Made by a program: the position numbers and the translations under genes. The notes under the pieces are model-generated. The model saw only the letters and a list, made by a program, of their open reading frames with translations. It was not told where the DNA came from and made no database searches. Of a stretch of 64,000 nt of DNA, positions 33,443 through 43,655 are shown in pieces (the first letter of the stretch is position 1; each line of letters opens with the position of its first letter). This DNA comes from Bradysia coprophila (taxonomy: Eukaryota; Arthropoda; Insecta; Diptera; Sciaridae). The stretch spans positions 7,428,501 through 7,492,500 of the forward strand of contig NW_023503608.1 of assembly GCF_014529535.1 (NCBI RefSeq), read 5' to 3'.

Positions 33443-33737
33443 AGTAAGCTGGTAAATAATGGGAGAGATAGTAAAATTCTTGAGATCACTTTTTTTTTAA
33501 ATAAAATTTTATAAATAATTAACGAAAAAGAAGGTAATGAGCCATATGATCCCATATCTATATGAATGACCTCAAATAGAAAGATTTTTAAAATATGAGC
33601 CATATATAGGTAGTGTTAAAGGTAAACAATGCTATTGTTTATGTAAATTTGAAGATTAGCTTGTAACTTACAACAATTCTTTTTTAATATAAAATTCAAT
33701 TGCTTCTCCGCTGATTAATATATGGGCTGTCTATTGC
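33443..33737. other. upstream region of cyclase-like gene
   Basis: On the minus strand TTTATAAAATTTTATT at about 33505-33520 could serve as a TATA element about 70 bases before the ATG. Otherwise AT-rich. Confidence 0.35.
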
Positions 33738-33923
33738 CAAAGCACCTAGCAGGGCAATAGAAAAAAATAGAGTAGTATTTTAATCTAAGGATACGAATAT
33801 TTCCATACGTTTTTTCTCTTAATGTTAGTTCAAACTTACCATTAGGGCTGCTAATGGTAATATTGGTATCAAAATACTACTCTCTGACGTGGAGAAACCT
33901 CTATTACCCTGCTGGATGCTTTG
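33738..33923. mobile_element. 186-bp MITE, CAAAGCACCTAGCAGGG ends
   Basis: The ends CAAAGCACCTAGCAGGG and (reverse) CAAAGCATCCAGCAGGG are inverted repeats. The flanks are CTATTGC and GTATTGC, a 7-bp duplication with one change. Internal words (GAGTAGTATTTT, ACCATTAGGGCTGCTAATGG) are shared with the copy at 34274. Confidence 0.85.
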
Positions 33924-34273
33924 GTATTGCGAATGCTTTCATTATTAATATCGTTCAGACTTCTTATGTTTTTACACAAGACTAATAGTATTTCCCCACA
34001 TTATAATAAAGGAATGATAAAATAAATCAATAAAAACTGTCATTTCTTATCAAAACGCAAAACATCTGTTGCGCGTGTGAGTCTATTAATGACTCCGGAT
34101 GTGTTCATACATCTCGTCAGTTCCATTTATCTTTTCAAGAAAATAAACCATAAACGTCAGCACCCGATTGAAAATAATAATCAGTAAAAAATACGATTCT
34201 ATCTTACGGCGAAAATTTCGTATCCAGCAGAAATAGTCTATTTTCTTTTTGGTATTTTTATGAAAATTCATAC

Positions 34274-34583
34274 CAAAGCACCTAGCAGGGTAATAGAGGT
34301 TTTTACACGTCAAGTAGAGTAGTATTTTGATACCAATAATACCATTAGCAGCCTTAATGGTAATTTTGCAATGACATAAAGCAACGCACTTCAAGCAAAA
34401 GTGGTACTCTAAATAGGGTACTGAAACTTGACAGTGCTTCATACAAAATAGTACTCTATTTGGCAGCTGTCATTCATAGCACTTTTGCTTGAAGTGCGTT
34501 GCATTAAGAAAAAAAGGTATGGAAATATTCGCATGCTTCCATTAAAGTACTACTTTTTTTCTATTACCCTGCTAGGTGCTTTG
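34274..34583. mobile_element. second CAAAGCACC MITE, split by another MITE
   Basis: The ends CAAAGCACCTAGCAGGG and CCTGCTAGGTGCTTTG are flanked by the exact 7-bp duplication TTCATAC (34267-34273 and 34584-34590). Without the nested insert it is about 183 bp, the size of the 33738 copy. The nested MITE at 34382-34501 shows that this family inserted first. Confidence 0.9.
34382..34501. mobile_element. 120-bp MITE nested in the 34274 MITE
   Basis: The ends CAACGCACTTCAAGC and GCTTGAAGTGCGTTG are the same family as 22141-22283. The flanks CATAAAG and CATTAAG form a 7-bp duplication with one change. Confidence 0.88.
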
Positions 34584-34590
34584 TTCATAC

Positions 34591-35318
34591 CCAAAATTAT
34601 CCATAGGATGTTATAGGATATTTTCGAGATCAAACATAATGATTTTGCTCCTCCAACACGACTTCAACACTCAAATTATAATTCCAGAGATCTACGATCC
34701 CAGTAATAATACTGTAATAACGTTTCCGTCCGACTACCACAAATTCCATAAAGATGTCTAAAACCGTAGCACTAGAACAGATTTTGTTAACGGTCATTTG
34801 GCCCTTCATTTTTGAAAAATGCTACTGCGTTCTTACTATTATATGAGAAATTTGGACTACTGCGTCGAGAAGGTTCCTCTTGAAAATTCTGTTCTATTCT
34901 AGTGCTTTGTTCAGTGCTATGCTATAACATGAGACCATCCCCAAAATCAAAAATGTTGTAATGTTGTATCTCCTTAACCTTTCACCGACGGCAAGCAAAT
35001 CACCAAAGTGAACATTGAATCTTTTTAACCTCATTCGTACCTCATTCGTACTATCATATCGATTACTCACTTTGAAACTATGTTGGGCGTCGTGATGTTC
35101 AGTCGTCGCTTATTTGAAATAATCGTAGAAGAAATTTGATTTCTTTAAAACCAGCACTGGTTTGTGTTCGTGGAATTCTATTTCACCTGTCAACTGACAT
35201 CAACAGATACTTTGTTTAACAAAATCTATTATATTCGCCCGATGCATTTTTATAATCTTTCTTTCACTCTTCGAATTGTAATTTTCCAGTTTTGACGAAA
35301 CTATCCACGACTTCAACT
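34591..35318. other. intergenic, upstream of dehydrogenase copy 3
   Basis: No gene. The last 60 bases before the ATG resemble the matching stretch before copy 1 (shared ACTATCCACGA and TTCAACTATGG/TTTAACTATGG). Confidence 0.5.
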
Positions 35319-36535
35319 ATGGTAACAAATTCAGGACAAAGTAAGTAACCTTTCGTTCTACATATGGCACAGGCACAGTCTAATTTCAAAACAATCCAAG
35401 GTATTCCAAAGCTCGTCTCTGTCGATGAATCGCGTCGTTTCATGATCGACTGTCTCATTGCTTCGAAATCGTCACCGTCTCATGCTCAACAAATGGCTGA
35501 TATGCTGGTTGAGGCTGATTATCGCGGTCACTACAGTCATGGCATGAATCGCGTGGAAATGTATGTAACTGAACTAAAAGAAGGTGTAGCAGACGGTCTT
35601 GCGACTCCGAAAATTCTGAAAGAAACTCCGGCCACTGCATGGGTTGACGGAGAGAATGGACTCGGTGCTGTGGTTGGAAATTTTTGCATGGATTTGGCAA
35701 TAGAGAAAGCTAAAAATGTTGGTGTTGGTTGGGTATGTGCAAAGAGATCGAATCACTATGGAATAGCTGGATGGTATACCATACGTGCAATGAATCAAGG
35801 CTTTATGGGAATTTCAATGACCAATACGTCTCCCATTATGACACCTACACGCAGCAAGGAGTCGGCTCTTGGAACCAATCCAATTAGCTTCGCCGCCCCA
35901 GCAAACAATGGTGATAGTTTTGTATTGGACATGGCAACAACAGCCGTTGCAGTTGGTAAAATTGAAATAAAAAAGAGGAAGAACGAACCGTGTCCCATTG
36001 GCTGGGCACAAGACCAGGAAGGTAATCCCACGACAGATCCACATGTTGCTTTCGATGCTGGTTGTTTGATGCCTCTAGGAGGCGCCGAAAATACGTCTGG
36101 CTATAAGGGTTACGGTTTGGCTGGTATGGTGGAAACTATGTGTGGTATATCTGCAGGATCAAACTTTTCAACGAAAATTCGGAAGTGGCCACTTTCAGGA
36201 AATATTTCTGAAGCAAATCTTGGTCAGGTTTTCATTGCCATCGATCCCAACTGCTTTGCACCGGGGTTCACTGATCGAATGACTGAAATGAACGATATTT
36301 GTAGGAATATGTCCAGGGTACGTTTAGTGGCTTATTTGAAATGATTTTCTAATTATCTATCTGTTATGACGCCTAGATTGACTCAGAGGTTCCGGTTTTG
36401 GTTGCTGGCGATCCAGAACGCATTCATATGGAAAAGGTCGATAAGGAAGGTGGCTTAGTATACACGGAAAATCAACTGCAAACATGTGATAGTTTAGCCG
36501 AAAGGCTGAGTATTCAACCACTTCGATTCGTTTGA
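35319..36535 (+). CDS. malate/L-lactate dehydrogenase family oxidoreductase, copy 3
   Basis: Exons 35319-35340, 35401-36317 and 36377-36535 give 365 aa. RGHYSHG is at residues 49-55; the other family motifs are as in copy 1. Exon 1 encodes MVTNSGQ. Bases 35633-36183 are about 97% identical to copy 1, while the first third and the stretch after 36185 (KWPLSGNISEA versus KWAHSGNTTEA) differ far more, which suggests gene conversion. An ATG at 35364 lies in the intron and is not the start. The cofactor is NAD(P) by family; the substrate is unknown. Confidence 0.93.
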
Positions 36536-37044
36536 ATAGAACCAGTACCCCTGGCACAATTTCTAAGTTTACAGATTCTATTTTAAAGTGAATATGAGCT
36601 TTTCTCGCCAAATTAAAGGTGTCACACTCATTCTGAAATCAGATTATTTTTTGCTGCGATATGGAGCGTTATAAATGCAATGTGTATGACTGATAAGACA
36701 AAAAGAACACGTAAAAAAAGAGAGAAGAAAGCGGTCGGGTAAGTAGGAGCATCAGGTATCTTCTAAGTCTATCCAATATGTAGCTCAGTTTTTGTCCCTG
36801 ATCGATGTCCTTTCGTCCCGTGCTATTTAGTGGATTTATTGGATTCCTTCGTTGATATGTAGAATTTATTTCAGATGAGTGTGAGGTCTGTGACATTTGT
36901 TATCTGCATGATAAGTAAGAAGATCTCCTCTACGTGCAAAAGAAGCCAAAAATTCTAAAGATGTCCAATGCATCATCAGTATTTATCGAATCTACTACTT
37001 CCTTTCTAATATGATTAAGTTAAACAACTTATCATGGAGATTCT
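36536..37044. other. 3' flank of dehydrogenase copy 3 and spacer
   Basis: It contains sequence shared with the 3' flank of copy 1, and a short TTTATCGAATCTACTACTTCC block (about 36983-37003). No gene. Confidence 0.45.
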
Positions 37045-37137
37045 GATTATCTCGATAAACCTGTACTCGGCAGAAAAAATAGCGTATCCACTGGTTACGC
37101 TATTTTTTCTGCCGAGTACAGGTTTATCGAGATAATC
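37045..37137. repeat. perfect 42-bp-arm palindrome
   Basis: The left arm 37045-37086 (GATTATCTCGATAAACCTGT...) and the right arm 37096-37137 are perfect reverse complements with a 9-base spacer. GTATCCACTG at the inner end of the left arm also pairs with CAGTGGATAC just outside the right arm. Such overlapping palindromes are typical of strand-switching during replication. Confidence 0.9.
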
Positions 37138-37548
37138 AGTGGATACTATCCAGCTCTGTACAAAATGTATGCTTTGGATTATGTACCACGTCTTCCTTCA
37201 GCTCGATTATGTAGCACGCCTTCGACTCTGCACATAACTTCCAAATCGTCAATAAACTTTTCATACAGAGATGCTTGCATAATCTACTATTAAAGCTAAT
37301 AAAAACCGAATTGTAGGTGCTAGGTTGCAGAAGTTAAAGAGAGTGGCAATTACGCACCAGATGTGGACTTGCACATGCAAATTACCGGCGAGTTTGGCAA
37401 CACATCGTATGCGTAGAACAATAAAACCATAGTCGTCAACTTTAATATTTCATTTATAGACGTTGACTCAAAGCCCGAGGTAAAGATTCTCATCCGTAAA
37501 CTTTACCTACGTTTTGCAAGCTCTTTAACCTTTCACCTTACGAATATG

Positions 37549-37648
37549 CTATTGGCACTTGGTCTCTTTATAATACTGTCGCTAATGGCACCAGGTGCCA
37601 ATAGTCTCTTTATAATACTGTCGCTAATGGCACCAGGTGCCAATAGTG
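37549..37648. repeat. 42-bp direct repeat inside 14-bp inverted ends
   Basis: A 42-base unit (TCTCTTTATAATACTGTCGC...CCAATAG) occurs twice in tandem at about 37564-37647 with no mismatches. CTATTGGCACTTGGT before it is the inverse of ACCAGGTGCCAATAG inside each unit. The open frame across it is a shadow. Confidence 0.75.
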
Positions 37649-37955
37649 CCTTGATAATCAGTATTCGTCCTTTCACCTTAAACATGATCAAAAGCACAGC
37701 TCCGCTTCGAAGCTATGTCAAAAGTCTAAATTTAAATCGACCGGTTAGTTCATAAGTCATCCACTACATTTGTATATGTAAGCGTTTGCGTAACAAAAGA
37801 GTAGGTGCGTTCCCACAAAATGTCAAATTGTAACATTAACAGCATTAACATTGTGCTTCAGTCGTTAATTTCATCGAAGTGAAACGCGTCAGTTTACGTG
37901 TGTAATTATCTTAATAGTAAAAAATTATAAACATTACGAGCCCATCGAAATCAAA

Positions 37956-39439
37956 ATGTTGCCTTCGAATCCGTTCAAACGGAAACGTTCTGATGAATAT
38001 GGTCTCGAGACTGTGCACACGTGTGCTTCGACCGAGGTAAGTTGAAAGGGTTAGAAGTGTCCAGAATTTTCTCGTAACATTTCGTCATTGCTACGCGTTC
38101 ATTTTACTAACGAATTTTTAGATGGAAGAAGAAATCTTTTCGTTTCGGTGGACTCTGAAAAACTATGCCTCTTTCATTGAATCGTCCGAAATACGATCTC
38201 CAATATTCACTGGAGCAAAAAACCACTGGTACATACATTTCTGTTTGTCATTCAGTTGATCCAACGATTAATTTTCTACAATCTTAATAGGCAACTGAAA
38301 GTATACCCGAAAATGAAAGCCGGAAACACCGACTTTTTGACGGTCTATCTGATTTTAGTGAACTACGGTGATCAGAGCCGAGCTCCGGGCAGCATTGTCA
38401 AGGCTCGTTTTTGTATCAGTATTTTGAAGGCTGATGGGCTCCCTGCAAGACAGATAGGTATTGTTCAAGTTTATGTTCTAGTATTCGAATGCTATCAATC
38501 ATTGTGGTGTGCTACTCAACTCTAGGCTCTGAAAAGGTGTGCGAATTTAAAAAAGGATCCGATCTGGGTGGTAAACTAATTCAATCATCCGATATATATT
38601 CATTGACCGAAGTGGTACTAATAGACAATGCCATCACAATACATTGTAAAATTCGGACCGACGGAGAGTTGAAACATAATGTTTCAAATGGCGGTTTTGC
38701 TGCGAAAAGATTGTGCTTGCGATTAGAGGATGAAGCAAAGATGCAGCGTAAAAAAGAGTTGGCAGCAGATATGGGCCGAATTTTCGATGAATCATTGATG
38801 AGTGACCTGAAAATTTCGACAGCCGATACGTGTTTTCCGGGACACAAGGCGATACTTGCAGGTGAATGTTCTTACATCTCCATTCCACTTCCTGTCTTGC
38901 TTCTTATGCTTATGTGCTACGTCATCGACTTTATTTCGATCCAACTTTTAGCCAGAAGCTCTGTATTCGCTGCGATGCTGGGAACTAACATGACTGAAAA
39001 GCAACAAAACACCGTGGAGATACTAGACTTTGACACCGATGTGGTCAGAGGAATGCTACAATATTTGTACACTGGAGAGACCGAATTGATAGGTCGACAT
39101 GCACCCGACCTGCTTCGTATTGCAGAGAAGTACGACTTAGCGGGATTGAAAGAAGCTTGTGAGCATGCAATCTGCGATGATTTGAATGTAGATAATGCGG
39201 CGATGTTGCTGAATTTGGCCCATATGCACAACGCGACACTGTTGAAGCAGTGTGCACTCGACTTCATAAAACGGTGAGTGTTTACCGTTTATCGCTTCAA
39301 GCCAGTAGAAACAAAAACAAATCACAATCTCAATTCTTCTAGTAATGCTACCAAAGTCAAGCAAACGAAGGGTTTTGCAGATCTACAATTTGCTCATCCG
39401 AAGGTACTATTAGACTTGTACCTCTCACAAACTGCCTGA
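37956..39439 (+). CDS. MATH-BTB protein, SPOP/roadkill-like CUL3 adaptor
   Basis: Six exons: 37956-38036, 38122-38228, 38291-38457, 38526-38861, 38952-39273 and 39343-39439. They sum to 369 aa (SPOP is 374). The MATH domain spans about residues 30-165 (FSFRWTLKNYASF, LTVYLILVNYG, VKARFCISIL), the BTB domain about 200-310 (SDLKISTADTCFPGHKAILA, RSSVFAAML, TVEILDFDTDVVRGMLQYLY, TGE), then a BACK-like tail (ACEHAICDDLNVDNAAMLLN, LAHMH, ALDFIKR). The MATH part binds substrates and the BTB part binds cullin-3, so it likely loads proteins for ubiquitination. Extra intron splits suggest an old gene, not a retrocopy. It is more diverged than true SPOP orthologues, so it is probably a lineage-specific member. 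Confidence 0.92.
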
Positions 39440-39881
39440 CTGATAGACAGCGAGCAGATGTTAATTTAAAGAATATTTTTGTTTGTTTAGATTGAAATTT
39501 TGCTGAACATTTTTTTATGTTTTACCGTCAATGCTCTCTAAGCAAAAATGAATTCGTTACGATAACAATAAGTTACCTCAACTCAAATGTTTTTTTTTCT
39601 AATCTAAGAATCAACCTAATTTAGGAACTAAATCATTCGCAACCGTTCAGTGGCTCTTTACCATTTTTCTTCGACTAATTTTGATACGTCTACCTTCGAT
39701 GCATTTATTGACACACCAACAATGTTAGGGAATAGTTTAAATGATGAAATGTTCTTTCCACCCACACATGGCTATTGGTTACCCATTCATTCGTCAACTC
39801 TGGCACAGTAAAATTTGTAAGAAAAGCTCTTTCGACTTTTGAAAATGATTAAAGGCGGGTTTGGTTGAAACAAAACCGCCA
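39440..39881. other. intergenic
   Basis: AT-rich, no gene. The 3' UTR of the MATH-BTB gene probably lies at its start. Confidence 0.4.
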
Positions 39882-39885
39882 TTAA

Positions 39886-40280
39886 GAGCGCTCACCCCTT
39901 GGCAATTTTCTAGCCTACATTTGTGCGCAAAAATATTCGTTTTTTGATGATTTCTCTGAACCAACTTTTTTTTGAAAAAGTAAAACCATTAAAGCATGCA
40001 AAAATTTCTTACTTTTAAGGGAAACATTGGTTTGTGGTCGAGAACTTAACCCACTTGGAAAAACCTTTGCAAAACACATAAATTTACACATTTGCAAAGG
40101 TTTCTCCAAGTGGAATAAGTCATCATCCACAAACCAATTTTTCACTTAAAAGTAACACGTTTTTGCTTGCTTAAATGGTTTTACTTTTTCAAAAAAAGAT
40201 TTTGGTTCAGAGAAATCATCAAAAAACGAAATATTTTGCGCACAAATGTAGGCTAGAAAATTGCCAAGGGGTGAGCGCTC
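39886..40280. mobile_element. 395-bp fold-back MITE with TTAA duplication (piggyBac-type)
   Basis: The ends GAGCGCTCACCCCTTGGCAA match as inverted repeats for about 190 bp each with a few mismatches, and both flanks are TTAA (39882-39885 and 40281-40284). Design, GAG start and target match the 26001 element, but the sequence is different, so it is a second family. Confidence 0.9.
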
Positions 40281-40284
40281 TTAA

Positions 40285-41390
40285 ACTTTGTACTGTAAGG
40301 CGAAAGATAACGTGATAGGATAGGATCATCTTCAAGCAGAGAGATAGTCTCTGCGTAGAAAACTTCGCCGAAGATCGGTAAGATGAGGTGAACACTTCAA
40401 AAAAACCATCAAAAAATGATTTCTTAGTGAAATGCTTGTTCTTCTGTTTGCCATTTGAGCTGTACCTACCCAAATGCCATGAAATATTGTTTCTCCTTCT
40501 ACAGATCCATTAAACTGTCGCAGAGATCATTATAAATTTACTTGTAAGATCAGAGAACAAATTATGGTCACCATCTGAGCATTTTACTGATTTAGTTGTT
40601 GTGGGGTTGGTTGGATTATCGATTTCGGTTAGAGTCTATCACATCTGTTATTTATCAATAGCGACGAAACAACAGAATAATGATCTCTAGCTAGATTGGT
40701 CTCATTTAGCAAAATTAATCCTTTTATGATATTAAGTGGAATAGTTGTCCCTAAAATGTGTTTGAATATATGTGAAAAATAAAAATTTATTGATTTTGCA
40801 TACAGAAATTGATCAATACCACGGCAGAGTAAAGTAAACCAGTCAGGAGCGCATGATTTGACTATGACCTGAATTGTAGCGAATAAAATTCATTTGAGTT
40901 CATTTTCATACAGTGTATTAGGTCCCTTATGGAAAACGATGAAAATTTTGCTCGGACAATAAATTTACGTACCAGAAAGATTAATGCTTAAATTCTCAAG
41001 CTGGAAATGATTCACGCCCTTTCACATCTATAATGTGACCTTCTGATCATCATATATTGTACGTCCACGTCTAAGATATACAATTCGTGGATAGGATCTA
41101 GTCGTAAGGTCAATCAGAATTTGTTGGAGAAGCAATGACTCAGATCACATTTCCTCGCTGTTTATTTTTAAATATCTTGTTGGCATCACCAAAAAAAAGC
41201 TGTTGAGAACTTATATTAGAAGGAAGGCAACCTATCGCTTGATCTACAACGAACTTATTAAAAGTCACTTATTAGAGAAAACAGTACTAAATTAATTGGC
41301 TACATCATCATCGACCAAAAGCCCAAATGGTAGAATAAGTTGATGTTGATGCTTCTAGATAATTTAGTCCCAAGAACGTGACTGAAAATA
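40285..41390. other. intergenic
   Basis: No gene supported. A fragment near 40620-40660 (GAGTCTATCACATCTGTTATTT) resembles the dispersed TATCGG block. Confidence 0.4.
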
Positions 41391-41398
41391 ACCAAATC

Positions 41399-41560
41399 CA
41401 ATGAAAGTGTAAAACAGGTATGGTCTATTGTTCGCCCGGATGACATAAAAATTAGATTTTCGTACTTAAACACACTCATTTTCATATTATTTTGACGTAA
41501 AATGTGAGTGCGTTTAAGACGAATTCGGTAATCGACCATACCTGTTCTCTACTTTCATTG
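41399..41560. mobile_element. 162-bp hAT-type MITE, copy 1
   Basis: The inverted ends CAATGAAAG(T)...CAGGTATGGTC are about 30 bp. The flanks are ACCAAATC and ACCAAATA, an 8-bp duplication with one change. The short CAATG end and the 8 bp fit hAT. Confidence 0.85.
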
Positions 41561-41582
41561 ACCAAATAGACGTCAAAATACT

Positions 41583-41743
41583 CAATGAAAGTCTAGAACA
41601 GGTATGGTCGATCGGCGAATTCGTCTTAAACGCACTCACATTTTATGTCAAATAATATGAAAATGAGTGCGTTTAAGTACGAAAATCAAATTTTTATGTC
41701 CTCCGGACGGACAATAGACCATACCTGTTTTACACTTTCATTG
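41583..41743. mobile_element. 161-bp hAT-type MITE, copy 2, opposite orientation
   Basis: It is the same family as 41399-41560, inverted, with an exact 8-bp duplication AAAATACT (41575-41582 and 41744-41751). Together the pair forms a 345-bp fold-back. Two separate insertions 22 bp apart are shown by the two different duplications. Confidence 0.9.
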
Positions 41744-41751
41744 AAAATACT

Positions 41752-42058
41752 CAGCTTTGACGATGATGCAGTTGCTTCATTGAAGAGACCGAATTGATAA
41801 GTCAACGTGCTCTTGACTTGACTCACTAATTGCACGGAAGCAACGACTTTAGTAACCGAACAATCATAGTACCTATCTAAATGCAACGTACGAACGAACA
41901 ATGTTTTGACCTTAGTCATAAAATATGATTTCCTTCTACAGATACCTTTAAACACTGTCGCATAGATCATTAGATACCTGTAATATAATCAATCATCATC
42001 ACTGATTTCAACAAAGTGAATAACAAATTCTTCAAATTCTTTCTTCAAATTTTTTTGC
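41752..42058. other. intergenic, 5' of acidic secreted protein gene
   Basis: No gene is seen; fragments of a sequence also present at 40430-40560 (CCTTCTACAGAT, CTGTCGCA(T/G)AGATCATTA) recur here, a diverged direct duplication. Confidence 0.45.
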
Positions 42059-42065
42059 TATAAAT
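42059..42065 (+). promoter_or_regulatory. TATA box of Asp-rich secreted protein gene
   Basis: TATAAAT lies 101 bases before the ATG at 42160, in a suitable place for a short-leader gene. Confidence 0.45.
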
Positions 42066-42159
42066 GCAGCACATAGTTGGATGTATTGTTTAGTAATCGA
42101 CAGTCGTCTGAGAAAAAGGCTATCACATCAATTATTGGATCAGTATCTTTGCAACAATA

Positions 42160-43091
42160 ATGTGGCGTTTAATATTTGTTGCCTCGTTGGCGGTTTACTG
42201 CAGTAAATAAAAAAAAGTTGTGGTTTATGGGTCATTTCATTCACTCTAACTAAATATTCGTGTAGATTGCAAGGCTGAACATTCAGTCTTAGCCGACGAT
42301 CAAAAATCTAATCTTCCATTCGAAGAAGAGCATCAAGAGAATATGGAATTATGGTCGAGAAAGACGCTTGTTTCGGAATCGAATTCGATAGCATTGCAAG
42401 AAAAAATCCTCAAGGCAGCCTCTAACATCGGCAAGGCACCAAACATTGATGAACTGATAACGAGAATGGAAACATTTTCCCGAAAATTTCCTTCTGAATT
42501 GCTGAAGGACAAATCACTCGGGCCCATGTCGTCCAAATTCAAAAAAAGTTACGACGTACTACTAAAGCAAACCAGACCGATCCTTCGTACGGCCAGAAAC
42601 TTGGAGGAAATGGGTAAAAAGAAGAGTAAGAAACAGTGGCATGCATTTGCGGCAAAGTTAATGGTAAAATTTTCTAAACAGTGGATAACATTTCCCGGTA
42701 ATGATCAGACAAATTTTAGACTCTGAATAAACATATCGAAAGGTTCACTAAATCCGTGAATGATGAATCCAAGAAACAACGAAATAGAAATTTAAAGATC
42801 ATGAACAACAATCGAAATGATGTGACGATTGTGGAAAATGCCAAACGATTCATTAACATTGCTGACTCATTCTCTGCATGCATTCAGTGGATACAATCAA
42901 TTCCAAGCACCATAAATTGCTTCATTTTCGGAAATTGCGAAGCAAATAACGAAAACGAGGAAGATTATGACGAAGGGAACGGCGATGATGATGGTAGCGA
43001 CGATGATGATGGTGACGACGATGATGATGGTGATGACGATGATAATGGTGATGACGATGAAGATGCGTCACCAGAATCCTCTGATGAATAA
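42160..43091 (+). CDS. secreted protein with Asp-rich acidic tail, unrecognised
   Basis: Exons 42160-42202, 42266-42663 and 42720-43091 give 270 aa. MWRLIFVASLAVYCNCKA is a signal peptide. Residues about 30-200 are helical, charged and basic in places (GKKKSKKQWHAF, KKQRNRNLK). Residues about 221-270 are almost all D, E, G, N and S, encoded by a GATGAC(G) run that grew by slippage. An acidic tail like this can bind calcium or cationic surfaces. I recognise no family; a salivary, cuticle or silk-gland role is only a guess. The stop TAA is inside AATAAA. Reading straight through intron 2 would end the protein early, so splicing is needed for the tail. Confidence 0.8.
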
Positions 43092-43206
43092 ATTTTAATG
43101 CATATTAAGAAAGGACGCTGAAGGTTTTGCAGCTGGAGTAAATAGCATGTACAGTATGTACTTAAGAAATGTTCAGCGACTATATCATTTGATCAATTAA
43201 AATTAC
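43092..43206. other. 3' spacer
   Basis: Short AT-rich spacer after the acidic protein gene. Confidence 0.4.
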
Positions 43207-43354
43207 AATTCACGCCGTAAGTGCGGTCGAAATTCAAAATCTTTCTCACGCAAGTCTTATCGTAACGCAGCGTCATTTTCATACAAGGAAACGTTGAAAT
43301 GCATTTTTCGTTTCACTTGAAATTCAAATTTTAGGCACACTAACGGCGTGAATT
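43207..43354. mobile_element. 148-bp MITE-like element, AATTCACGCCG ends
   Basis: The ends AATTCACGCCGTAAGTG and (reverse) AATTCACGCCGTTAGTG are inverted repeats. The flanks contain TA a few bases out on both sides, but no unambiguous duplication. Confidence 0.65.
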
Positions 43355-43655
43355 ACTAAATCAAAATGAACTAATACGATGGACAGAAGTTATTTGACTG
43401 TCCCATAATCGACCAATATTGTGATAGAAGAAGTCCTTAACACATTATTTGAGTTCCCTTACTTGTTCTTTAACATCAGGCACTTCATGCATTACTGCAT
43501 TAATCTTTTTTTTCCTAAAATATGTTTTTATGAAACGGTTTTCGAAAGTAACTATTCTGACGAGTTAGAGTCTCAAGTGGTCTTCGGTAAGTGATTTTCT
43601 AGGCTCAATTAATCAAGCGCTAATGATTATCGCTAAAGGATCTTAACGCGTACCG

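Noticed and set aside
35364-35400. In-frame ATG upstream of the copy 3 large exon (MAQAQSNFKTI)
   Set aside because: It lies in the intron; copy 1 and copy 2 show the conserved tiny first exon and acceptor, which here gives MVTNSGQ.
37546-37755. Open frame with repeated FIILSLMAPGANS
   Set aside because: Produced by a 42-bp tandem duplication whose unit is a palindromic repeat; no start or splice support.
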